DNA of 64,000 nt, from the NCBI RefSeq assembly GCF_003096355.1, contig NZ_QEKI01000020.1:1-64000 (forward strand), given 5' to 3'. This stretch comes from Pontibacter virosus. GTDB lineage: Bacteria > Bacteroidota > Bacteroidia > Cytophagales > Hymenobacteraceae. The notes under the pieces are model-generated. The model had not been told where the DNA came from. It searched no databases and worked only from the letters and a program-made list of their open reading frames with translations. Shown here piece after piece: positions 24,594 through 32,280 of the stretch. Made by a program: the position numbers and the translations under genes. The stretch's first letter is position 1, and each line of letters opens with the position of its first letter.

Positions 24594-26465
24594 TTACCTC
24601 CCATCACTCAACAACCCCATCGACTTCACAAGATTCACAAACTCAATCCGATACCCCTCTTCATCTTTCCCGCGAGCGTTCTTCGCTAGCTCCAGCACCA
24701 TCGGAAACGAGGCGTTGCCTTTGAACTCTGAGTCACGGAGCAGCATGCCGCAGGCAGCCACGGCAGCAGAGAAACGGAAGTTGTCAGAGGTTTGGGCAGC
24801 AGGTAAAGCCTGGCTACTAACCGTGGTGGTGATTAATCTGCTGGTCTCGCCATCCGGCTCCTTGTAGCGCAGCTTCATCGTGAGCATTTCCTCAGAGCGT
24901 TTGGCTTTGGGGTCGATGCTTGTTTTCTGGTATTTCAACGCATCTACAGTTCCAGCCTGCGTTTGAGACGAAGCTCCAACCGGCACAATTTCATACAGCG
25001 CAGTCACGGTATGGCCAGAGCCCATGTCGCCGGCGTCTTTCTTATCGTCGTTAAACTCTTCGTTGGCCAGTGCGCGGTTTTCGTAGCCGATCAGGCGGTA
25101 GGCTTTTACTTTCGCCGGATTAAATTCGAGCTGCAGTTTTACGTCTTTGGCGATGGTGAAGAGGGTACCGCCGAACTCACTCACAAACACTTTCTGCGCT
25201 TCGCGGATGTTGTCGATGTAGGCGTAGTTGCCGTTGCCTTTGTTGGCCAGTTGCTCCATGCGGGAGTCTTTCAGGTTGCCCGTGCCGAAGCCGAGCACGG
25301 TTAGGAATACGCCGGTTTCGCGTTTCTTCTCTATCAGGCGCTGCAACTCACTGTCGCTGCTCACACCCACGTTAAAGTCACCGTCTGAGGCCAGGATCAC
25401 GCGGTTGTTTCCGCCTTTCACAAAGTTATCTTCAGCTACTTTGTAGGCTAAGTTTATACCTGCGCCACCGGCTGTTGAACCACCTGCTTCGAGCTTGTCC
25501 AAAGCCGCGATGATCTTCTTCTTTTCTTTCCCGGAAGTGGAGGGCAGCACCAGCCCCGCCGCACCGGCATACACCACCATCGACACCTGATCCTGCGGGC
25601 GCAGCTCTTCCACCAGCAGCTTCAGACCGGCTTTCACGAGTGGGAGTTTATCCGGCGAGAACATTGAACCGGACACATCGATCAGGAACACCAGATTGGA
25701 AGGCGGCAGCTGATCCGTGGCAACACGTTTGCCCTGCAAACCAATGTGCAGCAGCTGGTTGTCTTTGTTCCAGGGGCAGGCAGACAGTTCCGATATTACA
25801 GAGAAGGGTGCATCACCGGTTGGCTGCGGGTAGTCATAGTTGAAATAGTTCACCATTTCCTCGATGCGCACCGCATCGGCTGGCGGCCGCTGACCCTGGT
25901 TCAGGAATCGGCGCACGTTGCTGTAAGAGGCATTGTCCACGTCGATGGAGAAAGTGGAGAGCGGGTTTTTATGCGCATCCAGAAACGAATTCTCTTTTAT
26001 GAAGTCATAGTTCTCGGTGTTGTGCGCCTGTGGAGCAGCATCGAACACAGGTGCTGCGGCATAAGACATATTCTCTGCCTTGTTTCTTCCCGAAAAAACA
26101 CCTGCTACCTTTCCTGCCAGTGCGCGGGGTAAACTCTGCTCCACCACTACTATTTCACAGAGCTGCCGGTTATCCAGCTGCATTTTCACATCCATTACTT
26201 CCCGCTTACCAACTTTAATTTCCTGTGTCATGTAGCCGATGTAGCGAAATACCAGCACGGCATTGTCATCTGGTATAGACAAGCTATACTTGCCGTACTG
26301 GTCGGTGGCGGCGCCTTTGGTGGAGCCCTTAATGATAATACTCACGCCGGGCAGCGGGTTGCCGTCATTCAAGTCTGTCACGGTGCCGGTGATGGTGCGG
26401 CTTTGCGCGGTGGCAGTCAGCCCGAACAGCAGCAGGGCGAACAGCAGGAAGAGATTCTTTTTCAT
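24594..26465 (-). CDS. vWA-domain surface protein with CarboxypepD_reg-like N-terminus (YfbK-like)
   Basis: This 623-residue protein has a signal peptide (LFLLFALLLFGLTATAQS), then a CarboxypepD_reg-like domain (GTVTDLNDGNPLPGVSIIIKG and on, about residues 25-95). A von Willebrand domain and YfbK-like parts follow, with the metal site FLIDVSGSMFSPDKLPLVKAGL and the segment RVILASDGDFNVGVSSDSEL. It is probably exported to the periplasm or surface. The frame can begin at 26516, but ATG 26465 starts the signal. It is divergent from an ECF sigma operon, about 99 bases away, whose second gene carries a closely similar CarboxypepD_reg-like domain. Confidence 0.88.
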   Translation of the reverse strand: MKKNLFLLFALLLFGLTATAQSRTITGTVTDLNDGNPLPGVSIIIKGSTKGAATDQYGKYSLSIPDDNAVLVFRYIGYMTQEIKVGKREVMDVKMQLDNRQLCEIVVVEQSLPRALAGKVAGVFSGRNKAENMSYAAAPVFDAAPQAHNTENYDFIKENSFLDAHKNPLSTFSIDVDNASYSNVRRFLNQGQRPPADAVRIEEMVNYFNYDYPQPTGDAPFSVISELSACPWNKDNQLLHIGLQGKRVATDQLPPSNLVFLIDVSGSMFSPDKLPLVKAGLKLLVEELRPQDQVSMVVYAGAAGLVLPSTSGKEKKKIIAALDKLEAGGSTAGGAGINLAYKVAEDNFVKGGNNRVILASDGDFNVGVSSDSELQRLIEKKRETGVFLTVLGFGTGNLKDSRMEQLANKGNGNYAYIDNIREAQKVFVSEFGGTLFTIAKDVKLQLEFNPAKVKAYRLIGYENRALANEEFNDDKKDAGDMGSGHTVTALYEIVPVGASSQTQAGTVDALKYQKTSIDPKAKRSEEMLTMKLRYKEPDGETSRLITTTVSSQALPAAQTSDNFRFSAAVAACGMLLRDSEFKGNASFPMVLELAKNARGKDEEGYRIEFVNLVKSMGLLSDGR

Positions 26466-26564
26466 GGCTTTTATGTTTTGGTTTCCGACATGATGCCACC
26501 TCCACAGGCTTTCCATAAAATTTTCAGAATATTTTTCTTTTCTTTAGAAAATCATTCCCGGCAC

Positions 26565-27164
26565 ATGCTCCCATTCTTCATCAAGCTCTTCACCAACGCC
26601 AAGCCGCCTCCCGACGATCAGGAGTTGGTGCGCCTCTATCAGGAGACGGGCGAGTTGGAGCATTTGGGAGAGCTGTTTCAGCGCCACTCCAAGCTCGTAT
26701 ACCTGGTTTGCCAGAAATACCTGCAGGACCCGGAGGAAAGCAAAGACGCCACCATGCAGCTGTTCGAGCACGTATCGAAAGCACTGCTGCAGCACGAGGT
26801 AAGCAATTTTAAAAGCTGGCTGCATGTGACTACCCGCAACTTCTGCCTGATGCAGCTGCGGGCCAACAAGCACAAAAAATCGGTGCCGCTTTCGGATAAT
26901 GCCTCGCCTGTTATGGAAAACCCGGAGCCCCTGCATCCTTCTGACGCGGAACAATCCGAGAAGATGGAACAGGCTTTGCACGCGGCTTTAAAAGAGCTGT
27001 CACCGCAGCAGCGGGAGTGCGTCGAGCTGTTTTACCTGCAGCAAAAGAGTTACAAAGAGATCGGCGCCCTCACGGGTTGCGATTTAAATAAAGTGAAAAG
27101 CTACATCCAGAACGGAAAGCGAAACCTGAAAATCATCATGGAGAAAAACCATGCAGCCAGATAA
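26565..27164 (+). CDS. ECF-type sigma-70 factor
   Basis: This 199-residue protein has sigma region 2 (ELVRLYQETGELEHLGELFQRHSKLVYLVCQKYLQ and following) and region 4 (LKELSPQQRECVELFYLQQKSYKEIGALTGCDLNKVKSYIQNGKRNLK). The frame is open further upstream, but ATG 26565 begins a normal N-terminus. It overlaps the anti-sigma-like gene by 14 bases, so the two are coupled. It likely controls its own operon and perhaps the divergent vWA gene. Confidence 0.9.
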   Translation: MLPFFIKLFTNAKPPPDDQELVRLYQETGELEHLGELFQRHSKLVYLVCQKYLQDPEESKDATMQLFEHVSKALLQHEVSNFKSWLHVTTRNFCLMQLRANKHKKSVPLSDNASPVMENPEPLHPSDAEQSEKMEQALHAALKELSPQQRECVELFYLQQKSYKEIGALTGCDLNKVKSYIQNGKRNLKIIMEKNHAAR

Positions 27165-28518
27165 CCGACATATCCTTTGGGAACAGGGCGACCATCCTTC
27201 CGTGGAACTGCTGGAGCAGTACCACGGAGGCACTTTGCCCGACTCCCTGCACCACCAATTGGAGCGCCACCTGCTGGACTGCGACCAATGCTCGGATGTG
27301 CTGGAGGGACTGGCTGTGTCGGATGCCGCCCAAACCGAAAGCGATGTGCGGGACATCAACCGTCGCATCGCTGCCAAAAGCCGGCGCCAGGAGCACAAGT
27401 CGGTGCCGCTCTACCTAACCGACTGGCGCGTTGCTGCCGCTGTGGCCATGGTACTGCTTTCTACCGTAGTGGTGTTCTACTACAATTACCAGCAGGTGCG
27501 CGAGCAGCAAAGTATAGCTGTGCAGCAGGAGAAGGCAATTCAGGAGGCAATGGACCTAAGCGAGAAATCGGAGGTGGCAGCTATACCTGAAACTACAGCT
27601 GAAGCCAAGCCGGATACGGTACGTCCAGGCACAATCGCAGCTGTTACAAAGCCCCTACCGCTCCGTACGCCGCGTAGCCGTACAAATCCCTCTGTTAGCC
27701 AAGAAACTGTCATACTAGCAGATGATGTGGAAGAGGTAGAAGTAGAGATTGATGTCGCGGAACTCACTGAGTCTATACCTGACCGTGTGATAGCCGCCCA
27801 GCCTCAGAAGTTAGCCGAAGTGACGGTCCCGCCTTCTCCTCCACGCAATACAATGCTGCCGGAAAGCACTTCCGTAGCGAAAGCCCTGCAAGGGCGTGTG
27901 GCGGGTGTGCAGGTGCAACGAAGAAAAGAACTTGGCCCGAATCAAATACAGGGAAAGGTAATTGACCAGGATGGCACGCCGCTGCCCGGCGTATCTGTTG
28001 TGGTAAAAGGCACTACGCAAGGCGCAGCAACAGACGCGCAGGGTAATTTCGTGCTGACCTTACCAGACGATAAAGCAACACTGGTTTTCCGGTACATCGG
28101 CTACGAAACCAGAGAAAAAGGCGTGTATGCAGGTACCGATCCGATCACTATGGATTTGGCCTTAGATACAAAGTCTTTGAGCGAAGTGGTCGTAACCCGC
28201 CAATACAATTCTAATCCCGCTCCCATTATTTCAGCAAAACCAGCTGCTGGCCACAAGGCCTATCGTCAGTATTTAGCCGAGAACCTGCGCTATACCTCTG
28301 ATATGCCAAAAGGCCGTGTGGTGATACGGGCAATTGTTACGACAAGCGGATCGCTGGAGAATCTGGAAATAGTGCGTGGCCTGTGTGAGGCTTGTGACGA
28401 CGAAGCCATGCGTTTAGTGGCTCAGGGACCCAGGTGGCAGCCGGCAACGCAGGATGGCCAAAATATCCGACAGGACGTGCGGATTGTCGTTCGCTTCAGA
28501 CCTGAAAAAGCGAAATAA
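27151..28518 (+). CDS. Mosaic anti-sigma / CarboxypepD_reg / TonB C-terminal membrane protein
   Basis: This 455-residue protein is a chain of recognisable parts. An N-terminal zinc-finger type anti-sigma domain has HLLDCDQC (HxxxCxxC near residues 40-47). One membrane helix follows at about 92-112 (RVAAAVAMVLLSTVVVFYY). After a charged linker comes a short TonB-receptor-plug-like stretch SVAKALQGRVAGVQV, then a CarboxypepD_reg-like domain (IQGKVIDQDGTPLPGVSVVV and on). The C-terminus is TonB-like (GRVVIRAIVTTSGSLENLEIVRG, then DVRIVVRFRP). The likely role is holding the sigma factor at the membrane and sensing envelope state. Confidence 0.85.
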   Translation: MQPDNRHILWEQGDHPSVELLEQYHGGTLPDSLHHQLERHLLDCDQCSDVLEGLAVSDAAQTESDVRDINRRIAAKSRRQEHKSVPLYLTDWRVAAAVAMVLLSTVVVFYYNYQQVREQQSIAVQQEKAIQEAMDLSEKSEVAAIPETTAEAKPDTVRPGTIAAVTKPLPLRTPRSRTNPSVSQETVILADDVEEVEVEIDVAELTESIPDRVIAAQPQKLAEVTVPPSPPRNTMLPESTSVAKALQGRVAGVQVQRRKELGPNQIQGKVIDQDGTPLPGVSVVVKGTTQGAATDAQGNFVLTLPDDKATLVFRYIGYETREKGVYAGTDPITMDLALDTKSLSEVVVTRQYNSNPAPIISAKPAAGHKAYRQYLAENLRYTSDMPKGRVVIRAIVTTSGSLENLEIVRGLCEACDDEAMRLVAQGPRWQPATQDGQNIRQDVRIVVRFRPEKAK

Positions 28519-28519
28519 A

Positions 28520-29146
28520 ATGGAAGCCTTTGTAAAATCAGAATGGGAATCGTTGTGCCGCAGGTATACCTCTGACGAAGAGCTGGTACAGCAACTTTGG
28601 CAGGAGCTGGCAACAGCCTATACCGCCAGGGACAGGCACTACCACAACCTCGAACATATAGCTTACATGCTGGAACTGGCAGATAGGTATAGAGAGTCTA
28701 CTAAGTCTTTTGACTTGCTGCTTTTTGCCATTTTCTACCACGATATCATTTACAAACCGACCCGTTCCGACAACGAAGCGCAGAGTGCCTCAATAGCCGT
28801 AGAGCGTTTGCACAGGCTCGCTATACCTGAGTCCGATACCCTGCTGATAAAAGAAATGATCCTCGCAACCAAAGCGCATCAGCTACACGAACATGACCTG
28901 ATCAACCTGCTGCTTGATTTAGACCTCGCCATACTTGGAGCCGACCAAGCACGCTATGACAGGTACAGCGAAGGAGTGCGAAAAGAGTACAGCATCTACC
29001 CCGATCTGATCTATAAACCCGGGAGACGCAAGGTGCTGCAACATTTTCTGGGGCAACCTTACATTTACAAAACACCTGCCTTTCAGGAGGCATTCGAAGA
29101 GAGAGCAAAAGCAAATTTGCAGCGGGAGTTAGAAAAGTACTGCTAG
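28520..29146 (+). CDS. HD-domain predicted metal-dependent phosphohydrolase
   Basis: This 208-residue protein of the HD superfamily has HYHNLEHIAYMLELAD (first His), FAIFYHDIIYKPTRSDNE (the HD pair) and LILATKAHQLHEHD-like spacing with LDLDLAILGADQARYDRY. This matches a family of uncharacterised hydrolases in bacteria with the same HYHNLEH start. Substrate is unknown. It follows the anti-sigma gene by one base, so it is probably cotranscribed with it. Confidence 0.82.
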   Translation: MEAFVKSEWESLCRRYTSDEELVQQLWQELATAYTARDRHYHNLEHIAYMLELADRYRESTKSFDLLLFAIFYHDIIYKPTRSDNEAQSASIAVERLHRLAIPESDTLLIKEMILATKAHQLHEHDLINLLLDLDLAILGADQARYDRYSEGVRKEYSIYPDLIYKPGRRKVLQHFLGQPYIYKTPAFQEAFEERAKANLQRELEKYC

Positions 29147-29149
29147 CAA

Positions 29150-29181
29150 AAAAGGCTCCCCTGTTTTTAGGTGAGCCTTTT
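29150..29181 (+). terminator. Terminator after the HD-domain gene
   Basis: AAAAGGCTC (29150-29158) and GAGCCTTTT (29173-29181) make a 9-bp stem, just past the stop at 29146. It closes the sigma operon. Confidence 0.8.
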
Positions 29182-29229
29182 CTATGGCGCGTTTTATGGC
29201 GCGAGCTTCTTCGCTCGTGTCTACTATCG

Positions 29230-29277
29230 TGGGGCCTCTGGCCCTTTTATACTATGAAGCGGCCAGCTAGAGGCCCC
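29230..29277. other. Hairpin in the gap before the alcohol dehydrogenase gene
   Basis: TGGGGCCTCT-GGCC (from 29230) pairs with GGCC-AGCT-AGAGGCCCCA, leaving a 4-base bulge and a 17-base loop. It lies 77 bases beyond the end of the minus-strand dehydrogenase gene, so it may be its terminator, though it has no T-run in that direction. A string ACAGAGTCCAGGATCTTCGACT follows at about 29312 and echoes copy A of the dispersed repeat. Confidence 0.5.
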
Positions 29278-29353
29278 ATTATGGCAAGTCACATGCGAGG
29301 CTATCCCGAACAGAGTCCAGGATCTTCGACTCGCGCCACAGACCAACCGCAGC

Positions 29354-30397
29354 TTACAAACTCGCCATATCGATCACAAAGCGATACTTCACATCGCTGC
29401 GGAGCATGCGCTCATAGGCTTCGTTGATGTCTTCCATTTTGATCAGTTCGATATCAGACATGATGTTGTGCTCGGCGCAGAAGTCCAGCATTTCCTGTGT
29501 CTCCGGTATCCCGCCGATCATGGAGCCAACCAGCCGTTTGCGACGTGCGATCAGACTGAACCCGGCAACGGTGGAGGGCTCTGGCGGCGCTCCCAGGAGG
29601 ATCATGGTGCCATCCCGTTTGAGCATCGACAGGTATAAGTTGTAATCGTGCGGAGCCGAAACGGTGTCGATGATGAAATCAAAGGAATTGCGCAGCTGCT
29701 TAAGCGTGGCCTCGTCTTTTGTCACAGCAAAGTTGTGCGCCCCCAGGTCCAGTGCATCCTGCTTCTTATTAGGCGAGGTGCTTAGTACGGTCACGTCAGC
29801 ACCCTTGGCAGCGGCGATCTTCACGGCCATGTGGCCCAGTCCGCCGAGGCCCATGATGCCAACGCGGTGTCCCTCTCCTATCTTCCACTGCATAATGGGC
29901 GAATAGGTGGTAATGCCAGCGCAAAGCAGGGGCGCAGCACGAGCCAGGTCCAGGCTCTCCGGCACTTTTAAGGTATAGTTTTCGTCCACCACGATCTGGC
30001 TGGAGTAGCCACCGTAGGTGATGGTCTTCCCATCACGCTCGAGGCTGTTGTAGGTGCCGACGTTCTGCACTTCGCAATACTGCTCCAGACCTTCTTTGCA
30101 GCTGTCGCAGGTACGGCAGGAGTCCACAAAGCAGCCCACGCCGGCGAGGTCGCCTTCTCTGAACTTCTTCACGGCAGCCCCCACTTTCGTCACCACGCCC
30201 ACAATCTCGTGGCCGGGCACCAGGGGGTACATGGCGCCGCCCCACTCGTCGCGCACCTGGTGCAGGTCGGAGTGGCACACGCCACAGTATTTGATATCGA
30301 TCAGCACATCATGCTCCCCTACTTCGCGCCGCTCCAGGCTGAAAGGCCCAAGCGGACTGGTAGGATCGAATGCGGCATATGCTTTTGCTGGAATCAT
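29354..30397 (-). CDS. Zinc-dependent alcohol dehydrogenase (CAD/YahK type)
   Basis: This 347-residue medium-chain dehydrogenase has the catalytic zinc ligands in KYCGVCHSDLHQVR and PGHEIVGVV, the structural zinc cysteines in SCRTCDSCKEGLEQYC, and the nucleotide-binding GLGGLGHMAVKIAAAKGADVTVLS. The YahK/cinnamyl alcohol dehydrogenase-like subgroup usually reduces aldehydes with NADPH. Substrate is uncertain. It stands alone. Confidence 0.92.
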   Translation of the reverse strand: MIPAKAYAAFDPTSPLGPFSLERREVGEHDVLIDIKYCGVCHSDLHQVRDEWGGAMYPLVPGHEIVGVVTKVGAAVKKFREGDLAGVGCFVDSCRTCDSCKEGLEQYCEVQNVGTYNSLERDGKTITYGGYSSQIVVDENYTLKVPESLDLARAAPLLCAGITTYSPIMQWKIGEGHRVGIMGLGGLGHMAVKIAAAKGADVTVLSTSPNKKQDALDLGAHNFAVTKDEATLKQLRNSFDFIIDTVSAPHDYNLYLSMLKRDGTMILLGAPPEPSTVAGFSLIARRKRLVGSMIGGIPETQEMLDFCAEHNIMSDIELIKMEDINEAYERMLRSDVKYRFVIDMASL

Positions 30398-30577
30398 AGC
30401 TTTTTTTAGTTAAAAGTTTAGAGTTAAGAGTTATTAGTTGAAAGGTCTGCAGGGTTGCCGGCTTAGCGCTATCAGGTATAGGTATACCTTATGAGTACTG
30501 CTTTTACGAACTTCACAGCACTTGACGGACCTCTGGCTGAAGGGTCATCGACAACAATTCCTGAGTCACCTTATACC

Positions 30578-31480
30578 TTACAGACGACTTAGGAAAAAGT
30601 TTGCGGGGACGCCTTTCGCATCAGGCTTTACGGCAAATATGCCGCCGCTTAGCGGATATTGGTGCAGTTGGTCTTTGTCCAGGCCGTCTCGGGCGGTGGT
30701 GATGTAGAGGGTGTCGAGGCGCTCCCCGCCGAAGGCGCAGGAGGTGGTATGCGGGGCCGGCACTTTCACTTTCAAGAGCATCTCCCCGGATTCCGGATCC
30801 CAGCAACCGACGCCGCCACCGCCATAAAGCGCAATCCAAAGCCGCCCTCTATCATCGATCGTCATCCCGTCGGGTTTGCCTTCGTGCTCAGGTATAGCGA
30901 GCACGTCCCGCTCCTTCCGGATGGTGCCTGCCACATGATCGTAAGCAAAAAGTTGCACCTTTCGGGTGAGTGTGTCAATGAAATAAAGGTGCTGCTTATC
31001 GGCCGTCCAGACAAGTCCGTTGGAAACGCTTAGTTTATCCAGCACCTGTGTCATTTGCCCGTCATGCTCCATGCGGTAGAGCGCGGCAGCTCCCTCCCTT
31101 GAGTCAAGCGCCATGGTGCCGACCCAGAACCGGCCGGCCGGGTCGCATTTTCCGTCGTTGAAACGGATGTCATTTTGCTTAAGCGGATTGGTTACGAGTG
31201 TCAGCTCGCCGGTTTCCGTATCGATGAAATGCACGCCGTTTTGCAAGGCAACTAAAGCTCCGCCATTTACTACCGGTACTACCGTGCCCACCCGTTCGCC
31301 AACAGGCCAGGTCGTATTTTCGTCGGTGCTGGGGTCAAAGAGGTGTATCTCGCGGCCTTCTATGTCCACCCAATAAAGGCGTTTTTCGGCCGGATGCCAG
31401 ATTGCTCCCTCCCCCAGCGTTGCCTTGGCGTCAAGCACCAGCTCCGCTTCCAATTCACTGTAGTTTTTGGCTCTGCTCAT
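30578..31480 (-). CDS. SMP-30/gluconolactonase family protein
   Basis: This 300-residue beta-propeller has LVLDAKATLGEGAIWHPAEKRLYWVDIEG (metal-binding Glu), NDIRFNDGKCDPAGRFWVGTM, LSVSNGLVWTADKQHLYFIDT and KPDGMTIDDRGRLWIALYGG (metal-binding Asn and Asp positions). It has no signal peptide, so it is cytoplasmic. Family members hydrolyse sugar lactones. It is unlike the lipoprotein propeller at 16972. Confidence 0.9.
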   Translation of the reverse strand: MSRAKNYSELEAELVLDAKATLGEGAIWHPAEKRLYWVDIEGREIHLFDPSTDENTTWPVGERVGTVVPVVNGGALVALQNGVHFIDTETGELTLVTNPLKQNDIRFNDGKCDPAGRFWVGTMALDSREGAAALYRMEHDGQMTQVLDKLSVSNGLVWTADKQHLYFIDTLTRKVQLFAYDHVAGTIRKERDVLAIPEHEGKPDGMTIDDRGRLWIALYGGGGVGCWDPESGEMLLKVKVPAPHTTSCAFGGERLDTLYITTARDGLDKDQLHQYPLSGGIFAVKPDAKGVPANFFLSRL

Positions 31481-31514
31481 AGCGTGTTGGCTTAATTGGG
31501 TTGAGGTATAAAAA

Positions 31515-31553
31515 AAGCTGTCCCCATACCTGTGTGGGTACCGGGGACAGCTT
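31515..31553 (-). terminator. Terminator between the cytochrome c and SMP-30 genes
   Basis: AAGCTGTCCCC (31515-31525) and GGGGACAGCTT (31543-31553) form an 11-bp stem with A-rich sequence on the left (T-run on the minus strand). It ends the cytochrome transcript before the SMP-30 gene. Confidence 0.85.
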
Positions 31554-31565
31554 CTCTAAATCAGG

Positions 31566-32090
31566 TTATTTGCGTAGCGACAGGATGTAGCGCGACATTT
31601 CCTTGGCATCGGTCTCGCTCATGTTCGGGTGCGGAGGCATTGGAATCTGTCCCCACACGCCAGCACCACCTTTGATGATCTTACCGGCCAGGTAGTCTAG
31701 GTTCTTATCATTGAACTCGTATTTTTGCGCCACTTCTTCATACGAAGGACCTACAACTTTCTGGTCTACTTTATGGCAGGCAAGGCAGTCAGATCCGGCG
31801 ATCAGCTTTTCCCCCTTGGCATATTGTCCGGCAAGCGCCTCTTTTGGCTGGCCAGCTGCTTCCGAGGTTCCAGGCCCTGTCGGGGTGCCTGCCGGAGTGG
31901 TCTGCACGTCTTGCGTGGCGCCGCCAGCAGGTGGTGTAGTAGCCGGGCGCGGCGGTTGCGGACGTGAAGCTACGGCTGTGGTGTCAGGTTGATAATCGCT
32001 ATCGTAGTAGCGTTCATACTCTGATTTCTGTTCGTTGCCGCAGGCGGACAAGAGCGCGAAGGCTGAAATCGCCATCAGAATCTTTTTCAT
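31566..32090 (-). CDS. Lipoprotein cytochrome c, class I
   Basis: This 174-residue protein starts MKKILMAISAFALLSACGNEQ, a lipoprotein signal with the lipid cysteine at residue 17. A Pro/Thr/Gly-rich linker is followed by a single heme domain with CLACH (heme attachment) and the axial methionine likely in IPMPPHPNMSE. The segment GPSYEEVAQKY is typical of cytochrome c-551-like domains. It should carry electrons in the periplasm while tethered to a membrane. Confidence 0.9.
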   Translation of the reverse strand: MKKILMAISAFALLSACGNEQKSEYERYYDSDYQPDTTAVASRPQPPRPATTPPAGGATQDVQTTPAGTPTGPGTSEAAGQPKEALAGQYAKGEKLIAGSDCLACHKVDQKVVGPSYEEVAQKYEFNDKNLDYLAGKIIKGGAGVWGQIPMPPHPNMSETDAKEMSRYILSLRK

Positions 32091-32280
32091 AATGATCGTT
32101 TTTGTTTGTTCTGGTTTTGCTCAATGAGCACTTAGAGAATATGTACTGACCTGAGCGCTTAAGGTTTTATGTTTCAGATCATGTGATCGTTTGATGCAAT
32201 TTACACTATATTTTCGGGTTCCTATGCTCTAAATGCATAACTTAAGCCTGCATACCCGACATCAACCTATACCTGACTCT

